Source of the DNA: a virus
Strand: one strand, 5' to 3'
IMG/VR virus record: IMGVR_UViG_3300035670_009638
Coordinates: 18,502-82,501 of that record
Length of the DNA: 64,000 bases
Shown: piece after piece, positions 30,354 through 38,903 of the stretch
How the letters are laid out: every line of letters starts with the position of its first letter
Numbering within the stretch: the stretch's first letter is position 1
Program-made: the position numbers and the translations under genes
The notes under the pieces: model-generated
What the model was told of the DNA's origin: nothing
Database searches by the model: none
The model's input: the letters and a program-made list of their open reading frames with translations, nothing else

Positions 30354-30381
30354 TTTATATCTGTTTAAATAAAAACGTAAA
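30354..30381 (-). promoter_or_regulatory. Promoter, TTTACG-N16-TATAAA
   Basis: -35 at 30376-30381, -10 at 30354-30359. Drives the dUTPase-Nudix-kinase-RusA operon. Flanked by ATTTTTTAAATAA repeats also found at the ThyX promoter. Confidence 0.8.
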
Positions 30382-30401
30382 TAATTTATTACATAATTTT
30401 T

Positions 30402-30437
30402 TAAATAAAAAGTTGGAGATATTACTCCCCAACTTTT
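30402..30437 (-). terminator. Rho-independent terminator of the polymerase gene
   Basis: AAAAGTTGG / CCAACTTTT stem then TATTTAAAAAATT; overlaps the last codons. Confidence 0.7.
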
Positions 30438-33400
30438 TCCATTTGTAAGTAAAGGTTATCTGAGTTATAACCGTTCACTTTCATGCAAGTATGATTAAAT
30501 TGGGTTCCAGTTTTTCTTAATACAAATTCTTCTCCCTTTCTAAATCCTACAAGAACTAAGATTGTTCCTCGTTCGAACCAGCTTGGGTCCAATACCTGCT
30601 TCTCTTTTCCATTCACTCGAACAACTTTCTTGTCATAATGAGCAAATTGTCCCTTAGTGAATCGAACAGTTACAACACCAGAAGGAGTGAGAACATAAAC
30701 CAAAGACTTTCCTTTTGCTTTATCAACAACTGTTCCAGCAATAACATCGATTTTGAATTGAGGAATTTTTCTTCCTCTATAACTCTTGTAACCAGTTACA
30801 ACCGGCTCTTTTGGCAGTTCTTCAAAATCTACTACATTGAAATACTTGTCAATTGGCATATAGTCTAGTTCATGCTTATCAGAATAGAATAAATTTGTTT
30901 CCATCTCCCAGGACTCAACTGCTCCTCTACAGTTCTTTTTCCAGAATTCTTGCATCTTTACTTTATTGAAAAGAGTTGCAGCTTCTGGGGAAGTGACCCA
31001 GTCTTTTAATTTTTCAATTGCTTTTCCATAGAACTTGTTCCAACTCTTCTCATCGATTTTAAGTTGGCCATCAACAAAATCATAATTAACTTGGCTAGAA
31101 TAATTTTTGATAAAGTCTGACTCAATCTCTTTGTTCATTGGAACTTTGTTTCTTCCTTGAATTTTGTGTCTAAATTCATAGATCTCAAGTTCTTTAGCAA
31201 ACTTCTCTTTATCTACTAAATGTGCAATCACAGGGAATTGAACCATTGTGAGCTTTTCTCGTTTTGGTGTTACTAATCTGACATAATCGATCATTAGCTG
31301 TCTTCTATCAGGATTCAACTTATCGAAGCAACCAGATTTGATTAAAGTAACACCTTTTGCATCAGAAATAAGTTTTGTTTTGATGACTCTTTCATAGAAG
31401 TCTACAAAACTTTCATATGGTCTGTTTTGGATAATAGCTTCAATAGCATCAACACCTAAACCAGAGATTGGCTTTAGACCAAACAATATTTTTCCTTCAG
31501 ATTCTAGTGGAGTGAATCCCATATTTGACAAGTTAATATCTGGAGGAAGTATATCACCTTTCATATCTCCAATAGCTTTAGCGATTGCTCCGTAGTTTGT
31601 TCCAGCTGCACTATCACCAAGTAGACCAGCATTTACCGATAAGCATGCAGTCTTCCACCAAACTGGACCAAATCGATAACAAATGTTCATTTCAATCATC
31701 AAAATTAATGTATATCCAGCAATATGAGGAAGAGAGAAAGAATAACCAAACTGAGGCTTTAGTTCTTTTTCCCATACATAATCAAGGAACTCTTTTCTTG
31801 TGCCATTCTTTTCTCCGCCTTCATAGAATAGAATTCTTTGTTCTTCAATTAATTTTTGATTCTGTTTAGCCACAGCTTTACGAAATTTGTTTGCTTGAGT
31901 TAAACTAAATCCAGCAATTTTCGGGTCCATAGAGAGCAACATAAGACCTTCTTGAGTATCACAAATTCCATATCGATCTAATAAGTGTTTCTCAAGTACT
32001 TTAATTTCATCTTGTGTCAATCCATATTCGTTCATTTCTTCATACCATTGGTTAATATCATTTTTAAAACGAACGAATTTATCAAGAGGTTGTTCTCCGT
32101 CTGTTGAAAGTCTCATTAAAGAGTTGCCAGCACACAACTCTTCAAAGTTTCTTGGATTGATTTTAGTTAGAGCTTGAATTCCTACTGCAGTCTCAAATTG
32201 GAAAGCATTTAGAACATGACCTTCGAATAACATATCCCACATTTCTGGCGCTTCCATTTCAAGTACGTCAGGATGGAAATATTTGTTGTAAGTTTCTCGT
32301 AGAGTTCCTTGCCATTCAATTTTTCCATGTTCAAGAAGCAAATCCATTGCAGCTCTAATTCTGTCCAATGCGTTGATTGAAAGATAATCAAGTTTAAGGG
32401 CTCCCATATAAACAGAATCATTCATATCAAATTGAGTAACAGGCAAGCCAGATGTTGTTTTCATCATTGCATTTTGAGCAACATATCCATCTGGGAAGAT
32501 AATAACTCCTGAAGCATGTTGTCCACGTCCTGAAATTAGACCCTCAATTGATAACATTGCTTCTTTTAAACCATCATATTTTTCTACTTCAGCAATAAAA
32601 TCTTTAGCTGGTTTTTTACCTTTGGCTGGGTTTCCATTAAAGCATTCATCTAAATTCCAAATTCCACCTTTTTCAGTAGGAATTAAGTTTGCAATATTAT
32701 GAGCAATATCTTTATCAATTCCTAAGCCACGACAAGCAGTTAAAACTGTTGATCGAGTGCCCTCAGTTGTGAATGTTCCCATGTTTAAAACATTTTCTTC
32801 TCCATAAGCTTCCTTAGTTAAAGAAATTATTTCTGCTCGTTTTGACCCTTCTGAGTCTAAATCAATATCAGGAAGTTCAACACGTTCTTTGGATAAGAAA
32901 CGCCAATGAGGAAGATTGTGTTTTAATGGATTAATTTGAACGATGTCTAAAAGATAATTTAGATAGAAACAGCTTGCAGAACCACGAGAAACACCAACTA
33001 ATGATACTTGCCACATTAGGTCAACTACTTCTTTTGTTAGAACAAAGTAAGATGACATTGGCTGATTAAGTTTTTCAGTGATGTGATATAACTCATTTAA
33101 TTCTGTATCAATACGACTTAAGTTTGTTTCGTTTAACTCTTCATTTTTTGAAATCATTCCTTCAGCAATCAAATGAAGATAGTAACGATCAACTTCATAT
33201 TTCGATTCTGAGTATTTTTTGATATATTCATATTTGTCATAGAACTGTTCAAATAAAGGATTGAGTTCAAATTTTGGAATATGAGCTTTCGGAATTTTAA
33301 CTTCTTGTTCGAATTTTATAGGCTGAATTTTTTTCATGATCAGATGAGTGTTTCTAATCAGTTCATCTAAAAGCTGTTCATCGAAGTATTCAAGCAGTTC

Positions 33401-34213
33401 TTCTCGATTCATTACATAAGTTGTTGCGTAGAAAGCTTCAACTTCTCTTTCACCTTGAGACGATTGCAAATAGATTTTGTGTGCTGTTGCTTGGTCTTTA
33501 TTTAGATAATGAGCATCTGTTGAAACAACACAAGTAACACCATATGCTTGACCAATTTTATAAAGCATTTTGTTAGCAATTTGTTGGTCTCTGTTATGGC
33601 TTGGCTGTAGCTCAAAATACAAGTCATCACCAAAAACACCTTTAAGCCAAACAACAAGATTATGAACATTTCTTTTGTTCTCTTCTGTTGGTTCATCATG
33701 ATATTTAATTAAAAGTTGTGGTACCTCTCCACCAACACAAGCTGTTGTAGCAATGATATGTCCTCGGTATTCTTCCATAAGAGCCATTAATTCATCTTTA
33801 TATGTTGGTACTCGTTCCATTCCTCGATAGAAAAACGAATTATACCAAGCTCGTGATGATAATTTTCTGAGGCCTTCATATCCTTTATCGTCTTTGGCAA
33901 TTAAGATAAAGTGATGGAATGAAACCCTTTCATTAATTTCTCTTTTCTCTTGAACTTCATCTTTATCAACTAGATATATCTCGTTTCCGAATGCAAGGAC
34001 AAACTTTCCAAATCTATCTCTATTACTCTCAACATACTGGTGTGCTTTCACGTGAGAAGACAAAGTCTCATGATCGGTTATTGCGATTCCTGGCAATCCA
34101 AGTTCTAGTGCATAGTCTAATAACTCTTCTGGCTTGTTAATAGCATCTCGTAACCGAAAATTCGACGCGTGCGTGTGGTTATGGACTGAAAAAGGTTGTA
34201 GTAGTTGAGTCAT
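30422..34213 (-). CDS. DNA polymerase III alpha subunit (DnaE-like)
   Basis: 1263 residues, the phage replicative polymerase. The PHP domain is at residues ~8-280 (Ser-Val-His-Asn-His-Thr-His-Ala-Ser, Ala-Ile-Thr-Asp-His-Glu near 58). The C-family palm has Val-Ser-Arg-Gly-Ser-Ala near 405 and the catalytic Pro-Asp-Ile-Asp-Leu-Asp near 442; the finger/duplex-binding region continues to ~950. C-terminal part is short and lacks an obvious OB/tau-binding extension. Similar in size to SPbeta YorL. No intein seen. Start ATG is seven bases from GAGGTAAAAAT; the first codons (ACTCAACTACTA) carry the small-RNA target motif. Confidence 0.92.
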   Translation of the reverse strand: MTQLLQPFSVHNHTHASNFRLRDAINKPEELLDYALELGLPGIAITDHETLSSHVKAHQYVESNRDRFGKFVLAFGNEIYLVDKDEVQEKREINERVSFHHFILIAKDDKGYEGLRKLSSRAWYNSFFYRGMERVPTYKDELMALMEEYRGHIIATTACVGGEVPQLLIKYHDEPTEENKRNVHNLVVWLKGVFGDDLYFELQPSHNRDQQIANKMLYKIGQAYGVTCVVSTDAHYLNKDQATAHKIYLQSSQGEREVEAFYATTYVMNREELLEYFDEQLLDELIRNTHLIMKKIQPIKFEQEVKIPKAHIPKFELNPLFEQFYDKYEYIKKYSESKYEVDRYYLHLIAEGMISKNEELNETNLSRIDTELNELYHITEKLNQPMSSYFVLTKEVVDLMWQVSLVGVSRGSASCFYLNYLLDIVQINPLKHNLPHWRFLSKERVELPDIDLDSEGSKRAEIISLTKEAYGEENVLNMGTFTTEGTRSTVLTACRGLGIDKDIAHNIANLIPTEKGGIWNLDECFNGNPAKGKKPAKDFIAEVEKYDGLKEAMLSIEGLISGRGQHASGVIIFPDGYVAQNAMMKTTSGLPVTQFDMNDSVYMGALKLDYLSINALDRIRAAMDLLLEHGKIEWQGTLRETYNKYFHPDVLEMEAPEMWDMLFEGHVLNAFQFETAVGIQALTKINPRNFEELCAGNSLMRLSTDGEQPLDKFVRFKNDINQWYEEMNEYGLTQDEIKVLEKHLLDRYGICDTQEGLMLLSMDPKIAGFSLTQANKFRKAVAKQNQKLIEEQRILFYEGGEKNGTRKEFLDYVWEKELKPQFGYSFSLPHIAGYTLILMIEMNICYRFGPVWWKTACLSVNAGLLGDSAAGTNYGAIAKAIGDMKGDILPPDINLSNMGFTPLESEGKILFGLKPISGLGVDAIEAIIQNRPYESFVDFYERVIKTKLISDAKGVTLIKSGCFDKLNPDRRQLMIDYVRLVTPKREKLTMVQFPVIAHLVDKEKFAKELEIYEFRHKIQGRNKVPMNKEIESDFIKNYSSQVNYDFVDGQLKIDEKSWNKFYGKAIEKLKDWVTSPEAATLFNKVKMQEFWKKNCRGAVESWEMETNLFYSDKHELDYMPIDKYFNVVDFEELPKEPVVTGYKSYRGRKIPQFKIDVIAGTVVDKAKGKSLVYVLTPSGVVTVRFTKGQFAHYDKKVVRVNGKEKQVLDPSWFERGTILVLVGFRKGEEFVLRKTGTQFNHTCMKVNGYNSDNLYLQMEKVGE

Positions 34214-34249
34214 ATTTTTACCTCATTTCTTTTTATTTCTCACATTGTT

Positions 34250-34277
34250 TTTATATCCGTCCGATTGGAAACGTAAA
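34250..34277 (-). promoter_or_regulatory. Promoter, TTTACG-N16-TATAAA
   Basis: -35 at 34272-34277, -10 at 34250-34255. Drives the DNA polymerase gene. Confidence 0.8.
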
Positions 34278-34289
34278 AAGAAATAGGCA

Positions 34290-34314
34290 AAAAAAATAGA
34301 GCACTAGGCTCTAT
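34290..34314 (-). terminator. Rho-independent terminator of GIY-YIG gene
   Basis: ATAGAGC / GCTCTAT stem followed by TTTTTTTT. Confidence 0.85.
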
Positions 34315-35095
34315 AAGAAAACAATTTTCCTTTAAATGGTTTATCATTTGTGGCACTAAACTTAATACCTTGATGACCAATACCAGTCGCCTCAACTGCG
34401 TGCTTAACAGATGGAAATTCATCTATAACTTCTTTTGTGACTGGGTCTAATAATTGAACTACCTTTCTTCTTGGTGAAGGCTTTCCGAACATTCCATTTC
34501 CTTTCCCAGAATTCACTTTTGAAATTCGTTCTTTGGCTTCTTCAGAATGGTTCTTACCAAGGAATGCTAGTTTAGTTTTAGCTCTAGCTTCATCTGATAA
34601 TTTTCTTCCAGTAAGTTTTCTTCTCATCTTTTCTTTTGCTGCTGGAGGCATCGGAACTCCTTTGTTTGCTGGTTGAACCCCAATACGAGCCTTACTCATC
34701 TTTAACCTTGACTGTTTAGAATGAGTCTTACCAAACATTGGAGCGTTCTCTCCTACTCTTATTTCTCTCATTACTTTAGCAAGCTTTTCTCTTGTTTCTT
34801 CTGTGTGATGGTAACCAGTAATCCCTTCTCCACCATCAGTCATATTCGAAAGTTTAAATCCAAATTCATCTTTATATACAGCAATATAGTAAACTTCGTA
34901 TTCAAGAGCTTCTTCCTCAGTAAGACCTTCATGAAGAATAACAACAGCAACATTCTCGAATCCAAGTTTCTTAATTATATTGTTGAAGTACCTGTTTCTG
35001 CAAGGATAGTATGCTCTTCCTCCCTGACCTTTACCAACATAGAAAGGTTCGTTTGTATCTAATCTAATCCATTCATAAACATAAAAATCATTCAT
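34304..35095 (-). CDS. GIY-YIG homing endonuclease with NUMOD3/NUMOD1 repeats
   Basis: 263 residues, free-standing homing endonuclease. GIY-YIG catalytic domain at residues ~3-95 (Phe-Tyr-Val-Tyr-Glu-Trp...Phe-Tyr-Val-Gly-Lys-Gly). Several NUMOD3 units (Gly-Lys-Thr-His-Ser, Gly-Lys-Asn-His-Ser, Gly-Met-Phe-Gly-Lys-Pro-Ser) follow, then a C-terminal NUMOD1 helix-turn-helix. It lies alone with its own TGTACG promoter between polymerase and thymidylate-synthase genes, typical of SegE-like invaders that spread into flanking conserved genes. Confidence 0.88.
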   Translation of the reverse strand: MNDFYVYEWIRLDTNEPFYVGKGQGGRAYYPCRNRYFNNIIKKLGFENVAVVILHEGLTEEEALEYEVYYIAVYKDEFGFKLSNMTDGGEGITGYHHTEETREKLAKVMREIRVGENAPMFGKTHSKQSRLKMSKARIGVQPANKGVPMPPAAKEKMRRKLTGRKLSDEARAKTKLAFLGKNHSEEAKERISKVNSGKGNGMFGKPSPRRKVVQLLDPVTKEVIDEFPSVKHAVEATGIGHQGIKFSATNDKPFKGKLFSYRA

Positions 35096-35132
35096 GATTG
35101 AGTCACCTCTTGGAAATAATTGGTATATATTT

Positions 35133-35169
35133 ATTATATAATATAAACATTGAACCGTACATATGTTCT
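35133..35169 (-). promoter_or_regulatory. Promoter TGTACG-N17-TATAAT with LexA-like dyad at the -35
   Basis: -35 at 35156-35161, -10 at 35133-35138. AGAACATATGTACG (35156-35169) overlaps the -35 and matches the LexA core with a half-site mismatch. Confidence 0.6.
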
Positions 35170-35177
35170 TATAATAA

Positions 35178-35246
35178 CTTTTATAACTTCTATAACGGTT
35201 ATAACTAAAAAAGATAGCCGAAAGGCTATCTTCATAACAGTTATAA
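35178..35246. repeat. Cluster of TATAAC / GTTATAAC units
   Basis: Repeated TTATAACTT, CTATAACGG, GTTATAACT and AGTTATAACC around the terminator at 35206-35232. The same units occur at the RacA-like gene near 42 kb, so they may be binding sites of its product. Confidence 0.4.
35206..35232 (-). terminator. Rho-independent terminator
   Basis: AAGATAGCC / GGCTATCTT stem, TTTC loop, then TTTTAG. Confidence 0.85.
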
Positions 35247-35250
35247 CCCC

Positions 35251-35706
35251 TTAATCTTCAATCTTTTTCTTTTTTCCTTTGAAAATATGAGGCATGCTAA
35301 CAAAAATATTTATATCAACTTTTGAACCAGGAAGATATTTGTTAACAAAATAATTAAAGAATTGAACATCATCTTCAAGATTCAAAAGGTTAGAAGATCT
35401 TTGGAATGCATTGATTTGCTTAACTTTATTGTTTTCATCAAATATGAAATGAATTGTTGAAATACATTCTTCTGAATGATACATAACTTGTCTTTCTGAA
35501 GTTATCCATCCATGTTCATACTTGAATAACAAATGTCTTAGCTGCATTTCAAGTGAAGTATAATATGGTTCATCAGAAGGTGGAAAATCAGTTTTTGTAA
35601 CTGGATTAATCAAGAGGAATGGCTCAAATAGAACCATATCCTCAGTCTCTTTTGAAACTAATAATTCATCAACAACTGGTAGTTCATATTGAAAACTTGT
35701 GAGCAT
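35251..35706 (-). CDS. Hypothetical protein, weakly thymidylate-synthase-like (151 aa)
   Basis: The start overlaps the ThyX stop (TAATG). The C-terminal half (Ile-Asn-Ala-Phe-Gln-Arg-Ser-Ser-Asn-Leu-Leu-Asn...Phe-Phe-Asn-Tyr-Phe-Val...Met-Pro-His-Ile-Phe) follows the order of elements in the last third of ThyA enzymes, including the Gln-Arg-Ser phosphate-binding triplet, but there is no catalytic Pro-Cys. It may be a degenerate, accessory or regulatory paralogue; the resemblance could also be chance. Confidence 0.45.
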   Translation of the reverse strand: MLTSFQYELPVVDELLVSKETEDMVLFEPFLLINPVTKTDFPPSDEPYYTSLEMQLRHLLFKYEHGWITSERQVMYHSEECISTIHFIFDENNKVKQINAFQRSSNLLNLEDDVQFFNYFVNKYLPGSKVDINIFVSMPHIFKGKKKKIED

Positions 35707-36674
35707 TAAAGATTACCTCCACGAAGTTCTTCCATGTATTTTTTAGATTGAGCAGCAAGTAATTCAAGCTCTTTCTTATACTCAGCAAACATCTTCTGGA
35801 AGATTGTTGGACCTTCTGGAGGATTTGTTCCATTAACTTCCTCACGATATGCTTGATAGATAAAGTCTTTCTCGTTCCATTCGAATTTGTCTGAGTTTTC
35901 TTCAGGGAAGTATAAGTTTGTTGCATGTCCATTACGAGCATTTTTAATGTAATGGAATGATGGCATTTCAAAATCAATAATGTTCAAGTGAGCAATTGGA
36001 TATGCTTTACATACTGCTAACCACATTTGATATGCAATGATGTTATCTGATTTTGGTTGAATTTGTCGGTCAATACGTTGCTTAACAAATCCAAGTAAAT
36101 CTTTAAAGTTACAACTTGCATAATAGAAATTGTCATGGTTTTTATTAAGAATTAATCGAGCATCCATAATTGAAATTTGTTTAGAATCAATCATGTCTTG
36201 ATATAACTTTCTGCATTCATAAGTTAATTGTTTATATCGTTCATAGAATTCTGGAGAGTTTTGAATAGCTTCTGGAACTACTGCTGTATGATGGGTTAAC
36301 CAGCGATCTCCAGTACACTGAGCTGAGAATGAGAAAGTTCGATGGCGAATTAAATGAGTTACGTCCTGAACTGAAATACCTTCAATTCGGAAAGTTAAAC
36401 GAATTGTTTCAAGAATAGAAGGTAAAGTTTTGAAAGTGAAAGCTTTCTCGATATCTTCAACTACTTGTTCCATAGAATATTCTTGTCCAGGCTCATCTGC
36501 CCAAGTTGCATTTACATAACCAGGAAGGTAATTAACAATGTTTTGCCATGGAGTATGATCGACTAGGGTAACATTAATATTCTCTAAGTCATTAACAAAC
36601 TCAAAATCTGGTTCTTCACCGAAACGTAATTCCATTGGTAATTTTACAGGTTCAAGATTGTTATTTTTTGGCAT
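35706..36674 (-). CDS. thyX: FAD-dependent thymidylate synthase ThyX
   Basis: 322 residues from ATG 36674, preceded by AATCGGAGGTTTTCTATT; the upstream extension of the frame has no ribosome binding site. ThyX motif Arg-His-Arg-Thr-Phe-Ser-Phe-Ser-Ala-Gln near residue 112 matches RHRxxSxN-S apart from the last positions. Makes dTMP from dUMP with FAD and methylene-tetrahydrofolate. The window also encodes a ThyA-family enzyme at 57.5 kb, so both unrelated synthase folds coexist. Confidence 0.88.
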   Translation of the reverse strand: MPKNNNLEPVKLPMELRFGEEPDFEFVNDLENINVTLVDHTPWQNIVNYLPGYVNATWADEPGQEYSMEQVVEDIEKAFTFKTLPSILETIRLTFRIEGISVQDVTHLIRHRTFSFSAQCTGDRWLTHHTAVVPEAIQNSPEFYERYKQLTYECRKLYQDMIDSKQISIMDARLILNKNHDNFYYASCNFKDLLGFVKQRIDRQIQPKSDNIIAYQMWLAVCKAYPIAHLNIIDFEMPSFHYIKNARNGHATNLYFPEENSDKFEWNEKDFIYQAYREEVNGTNPPEGPTIFQKMFAEYKKELELLAAQSKKYMEELRGGNL

Positions 36675-36737
36675 AATAGAAAACCTCCGATTGATTAAAT
36701 AATTTTTTAAATAAGTTATTAAATAACTCACATTGTA

Positions 36738-36765
36738 TTTATATCTGATCAAATAAAAATGTAAA
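36738..36765 (-). promoter_or_regulatory. Promoter, TTTACA-N16-TATAAA
   Basis: -35 at 36760-36765, -10 at 36738-36743. Its flanks closely resemble those of the 30354 promoter. Drives thyX. Confidence 0.75.
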
Positions 36766-36788
36766 TCATTTTTTAAATAATTTTTTAT

Positions 36789-37388
36789 TTAAAACCAAAT
36801 TGTTGTTTTATCTAGGCTAAATCTTTCGCTGTAGTAAGGCTCCTCTGACTTCTTGCCAATTGGAATAAACATGATGGGAACTAGATTTTCTGGAACATCA
36901 AATGAACCTTCAAATTGTTCTCTGTCAAATCCACCAATAATTCCAGTGTTGTAGCCTTTAGATTCGGCTGCATAAACTAATGTCATTGCTGCCAACGGAG
37001 CATTAACAAAAGCATGTTCTAAAGCATCATAGTAATCTTCATAAGCTTTTTCTACTTGTTTCTTTAATTTCGCCTTAACAAAATCATTCATATAACCTTT
37101 TTCGACCAAAGGATTATAAACTTCGTCAAAATTTAGATCAGCATCAATGTCCGCAAGAACTGCCACAACAGCACTAGAATTAATAATTTGATTTTGATAG
37201 TAGGCAATTGGTAGAAGTTGTTCTTTTGATTCTTTACTTTCAAAAACAAAGAACTTCCAATGTTGTAGGTTCCAAGCCGAAGGAGACTTACCTGATAAAG
37301 TTAAAATCTCCTCCAGATCCTCCCTAGGAATCTTAAAATTTGGGTCGAATGAAGTTGTGTTTTTACGATTCAAAATTATCTCTTTCAT
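36789..37388 (-). CDS. Nitroreductase-family flavoprotein
   Basis: 199 residues. Family features: Arg-Lys-Asn-Thr-Thr-Ser-Phe near residue 8, Ser-Gly-Lys-Ser-Pro-Ser-Ala-Trp-Asn-Leu-Gln-His-Trp-Lys-Phe near 32-46 and Gly-Tyr-Asn-Thr-Gly-Ile-Ile-Gly-Gly-Phe near 145-155. NAD(P)H-dependent FMN enzyme. The role in a phage is unclear: supply of reduced flavin for ThyX, redox stress or a nucleotide modification are all possible. Overlaps the RNase H gene by 4 nt. Confidence 0.85.
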   Translation of the reverse strand: MKEIILNRKNTTSFDPNFKIPREDLEEILTLSGKSPSAWNLQHWKFFVFESKESKEQLLPIAYYQNQIINSSAVVAVLADIDADLNFDEVYNPLVEKGYMNDFVKAKLKKQVEKAYEDYYDALEHAFVNAPLAAMTLVYAAESKGYNTGIIGGFDREQFEGSFDVPENLVPIMFIPIGKKSEEPYYSERFSLDKTTIWF

Positions 37389-37837
37389 ATCATCTCATCC
37401 ATTGCTTTATTTGCTAATTCATCTGCTCTCTCATTTCCAGGTTCACCGGAATGGCCTTTGACTTTAGTGAATTGGATAAATGCAAACTTATTAATCAAAT
37501 CAATAAGTTCAATCCACAATTCTCTGTTTTCAACTGGAGTTTTAGCTGATGTAACCCATCCATTATTCATCCATTTGACATACCATTTTTGGTTGATGCA
37601 ATTACATACATAAGCTGAATCAGTTCGTACTTCAACAGGGATATTAAACTTTTTCATAGCTCTGAGGCCTTCAATAGCAGCTTTTAATTCCATTTGATTA
37701 TTAGTTACATTTCTAAAACCTTGATACAATTCTTTGGTGTGTTCTCCGTATTGAAGAACAACACCATAACCTCCAATTGAATTAGTTTTACTATTACCTC
37801 TCGAACCGCCATCAACGTAAATTACAACTCTACTCAT
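37385..37837 (-). CDS. rnhA: Ribonuclease HI
   Basis: 150 residues. Tyr-Val-Asp-Gly-Gly-Ser-Arg-Gly-Asn at residues 7-15, the catalytic Glu in Asn-Gln-Met-Glu-Leu-Lys-Ala near 50, Arg-Thr-Asp-Ser-Ala-Tyr-Val near 72, and Val-Lys-Gly-His-Ser-Gly...Asn-Glu-Arg-Ala-Asp-Glu-Leu near 125-142 complete the DEDD set. Removes RNA primers during phage replication. Overlaps the upstream fusion gene by 1 nt. Confidence 0.93.
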   Translation of the reverse strand: MSRVVIYVDGGSRGNSKTNSIGGYGVVLQYGEHTKELYQGFRNVTNNQMELKAAIEGLRAMKKFNIPVEVRTDSAYVCNCINQKWYVKWMNNGWVTSAKTPVENRELWIELIDLINKFAFIQFTKVKGHSGEPGNERADELANKAMDEMI

Positions 37838-38865
37838 TAAAGAATTCCTCCTTCAATAAGTTCTTTAACAATTTCTGAAACGTGTTTCTCGGTTGTATCA
37901 ATTTTGATTTTGTTTTTATATGCAGAATTATCAAAGTAAAATTCCATAACTGCTTTATGATAATCAAAATCTAGTATTTCATGGTTTGTTTCAATACATC
38001 TTCTTTCTAATTCTTCTGTCGAGCAATCAATATAAATTGCTAAAACACAATCTGATTTTGCAAGTTGGATTTCCATTTCCTTATAAGTTTCTTTTAGATC
38101 GTCGCTTTTTTCAAAAATATCACAATATGCTTGGAAAGATTCGGGTCCTCTATCCATTGTCATATGTTTATATTTTGTTTGTTTATCAATTTCATTGATT
38201 AATGTATCTTTACCAGCTCGATCTACAGCAGAAATAACAATTATTTTTGGAGAAGACTCAAGAATATATTCCATTCTAATTCCTTCCAAATGTTTATATT
38301 TTGAATAAGGAGTTTTATAAGGTTCTCCAGTTCTTAATAGTTCTTTTACTTTTCCTGAACTTAGTCCAAAATTTTCTTTAAAGTATTTGTAAGCTTCTCC
38401 AACAAAATTAAAGAAAATTTGTTTCCCATCAGGCATTATAAGTTTGCATTTCCTTCTTGATGGAGAGGGTTTGCCATACATTCCATTGTTTTTTCCTAAA
38501 ACTCTTTCTTTCTGTTCATCTGACCATTTATTTCCGTAATTTGGATTATCTTGTCCCTTATACATTTCAGAGAATTCAATTCTTGTTTTCTCTGAAATTC
38601 TTTCTCCTTCTTTTTTATTAAATCTGGCTTCACCTAAATTATGGTATCTTTTTGTAAGTATTTCTTCGTATTTAAAAGCTATCATCTTATCATCAAATTC
38701 TTTTACAATTTCAATATCAACACTTTCTTTAAGGTAAGGTCGTTGGTGCCAATCGCCATATGCTCTACCACCAGAACCTTTACCAACATAAAGAACTTCT
38801 CCAGTTTCTTTATCTTTGTGGATATAAACATAATGTTTAGTAGTAATTGAGATTTGTTTAGTCAT
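37837..38865 (-). CDS. Fusion: GIY-YIG homing endonuclease + P-loop nucleotide kinase
   Basis: 342 residues in one frame. Residues ~10-90 are a GIY-YIG nuclease domain (His-Tyr-Val-Tyr-Ile...Leu-Tyr-Val-Gly-Lys-Gly), ~105-135 NUMOD3 units, ~140-197 a NUMOD1 helix-turn-helix. Residues ~205-342 are a P-loop kinase: Val-Ile-Ser-Ala-Val-Asp-Arg-Ala-Gly-Lys-Asp-Thr, with a thymidylate-kinase-like Asp-Arg-Gly-Pro-Glu-Ser and Ala-Ile-Tyr-Ile-Asp-Cys. An internal ATG (residue 198, 38274) has GGAAGGAATTAGA before it, so the kinase may also be made alone. The endonuclease gene appears to have invaded just upstream of, and fused to, the kinase. Confidence 0.8.
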   Translation of the reverse strand: MTKQISITTKHYVYIHKDKETGEVLYVGKGSGGRAYGDWHQRPYLKESVDIEIVKEFDDKMIAFKYEEILTKRYHNLGEARFNKKEGERISEKTRIEFSEMYKGQDNPNYGNKWSDEQKERVLGKNNGMYGKPSPSRRKCKLIMPDGKQIFFNFVGEAYKYFKENFGLSSGKVKELLRTGEPYKTPYSKYKHLEGIRMEYILESSPKIIVISAVDRAGKDTLINEIDKQTKYKHMTMDRGPESFQAYCDIFEKSDDLKETYKEMEIQLAKSDCVLAIYIDCSTEELERRCIETNHEILDFDYHKAVMEFYFDNSAYKNKIKIDTTEKHVSEIVKELIEGGIL

Positions 38866-38903
38866 AACTCTTATAACCTCCGATTTATTTATTTCTCATA
38901 ACT

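Noticed and set aside
34721-35062. 113-aa plus-strand frame
   Set aside because: Antisense to the GIY-YIG gene; no start signals.
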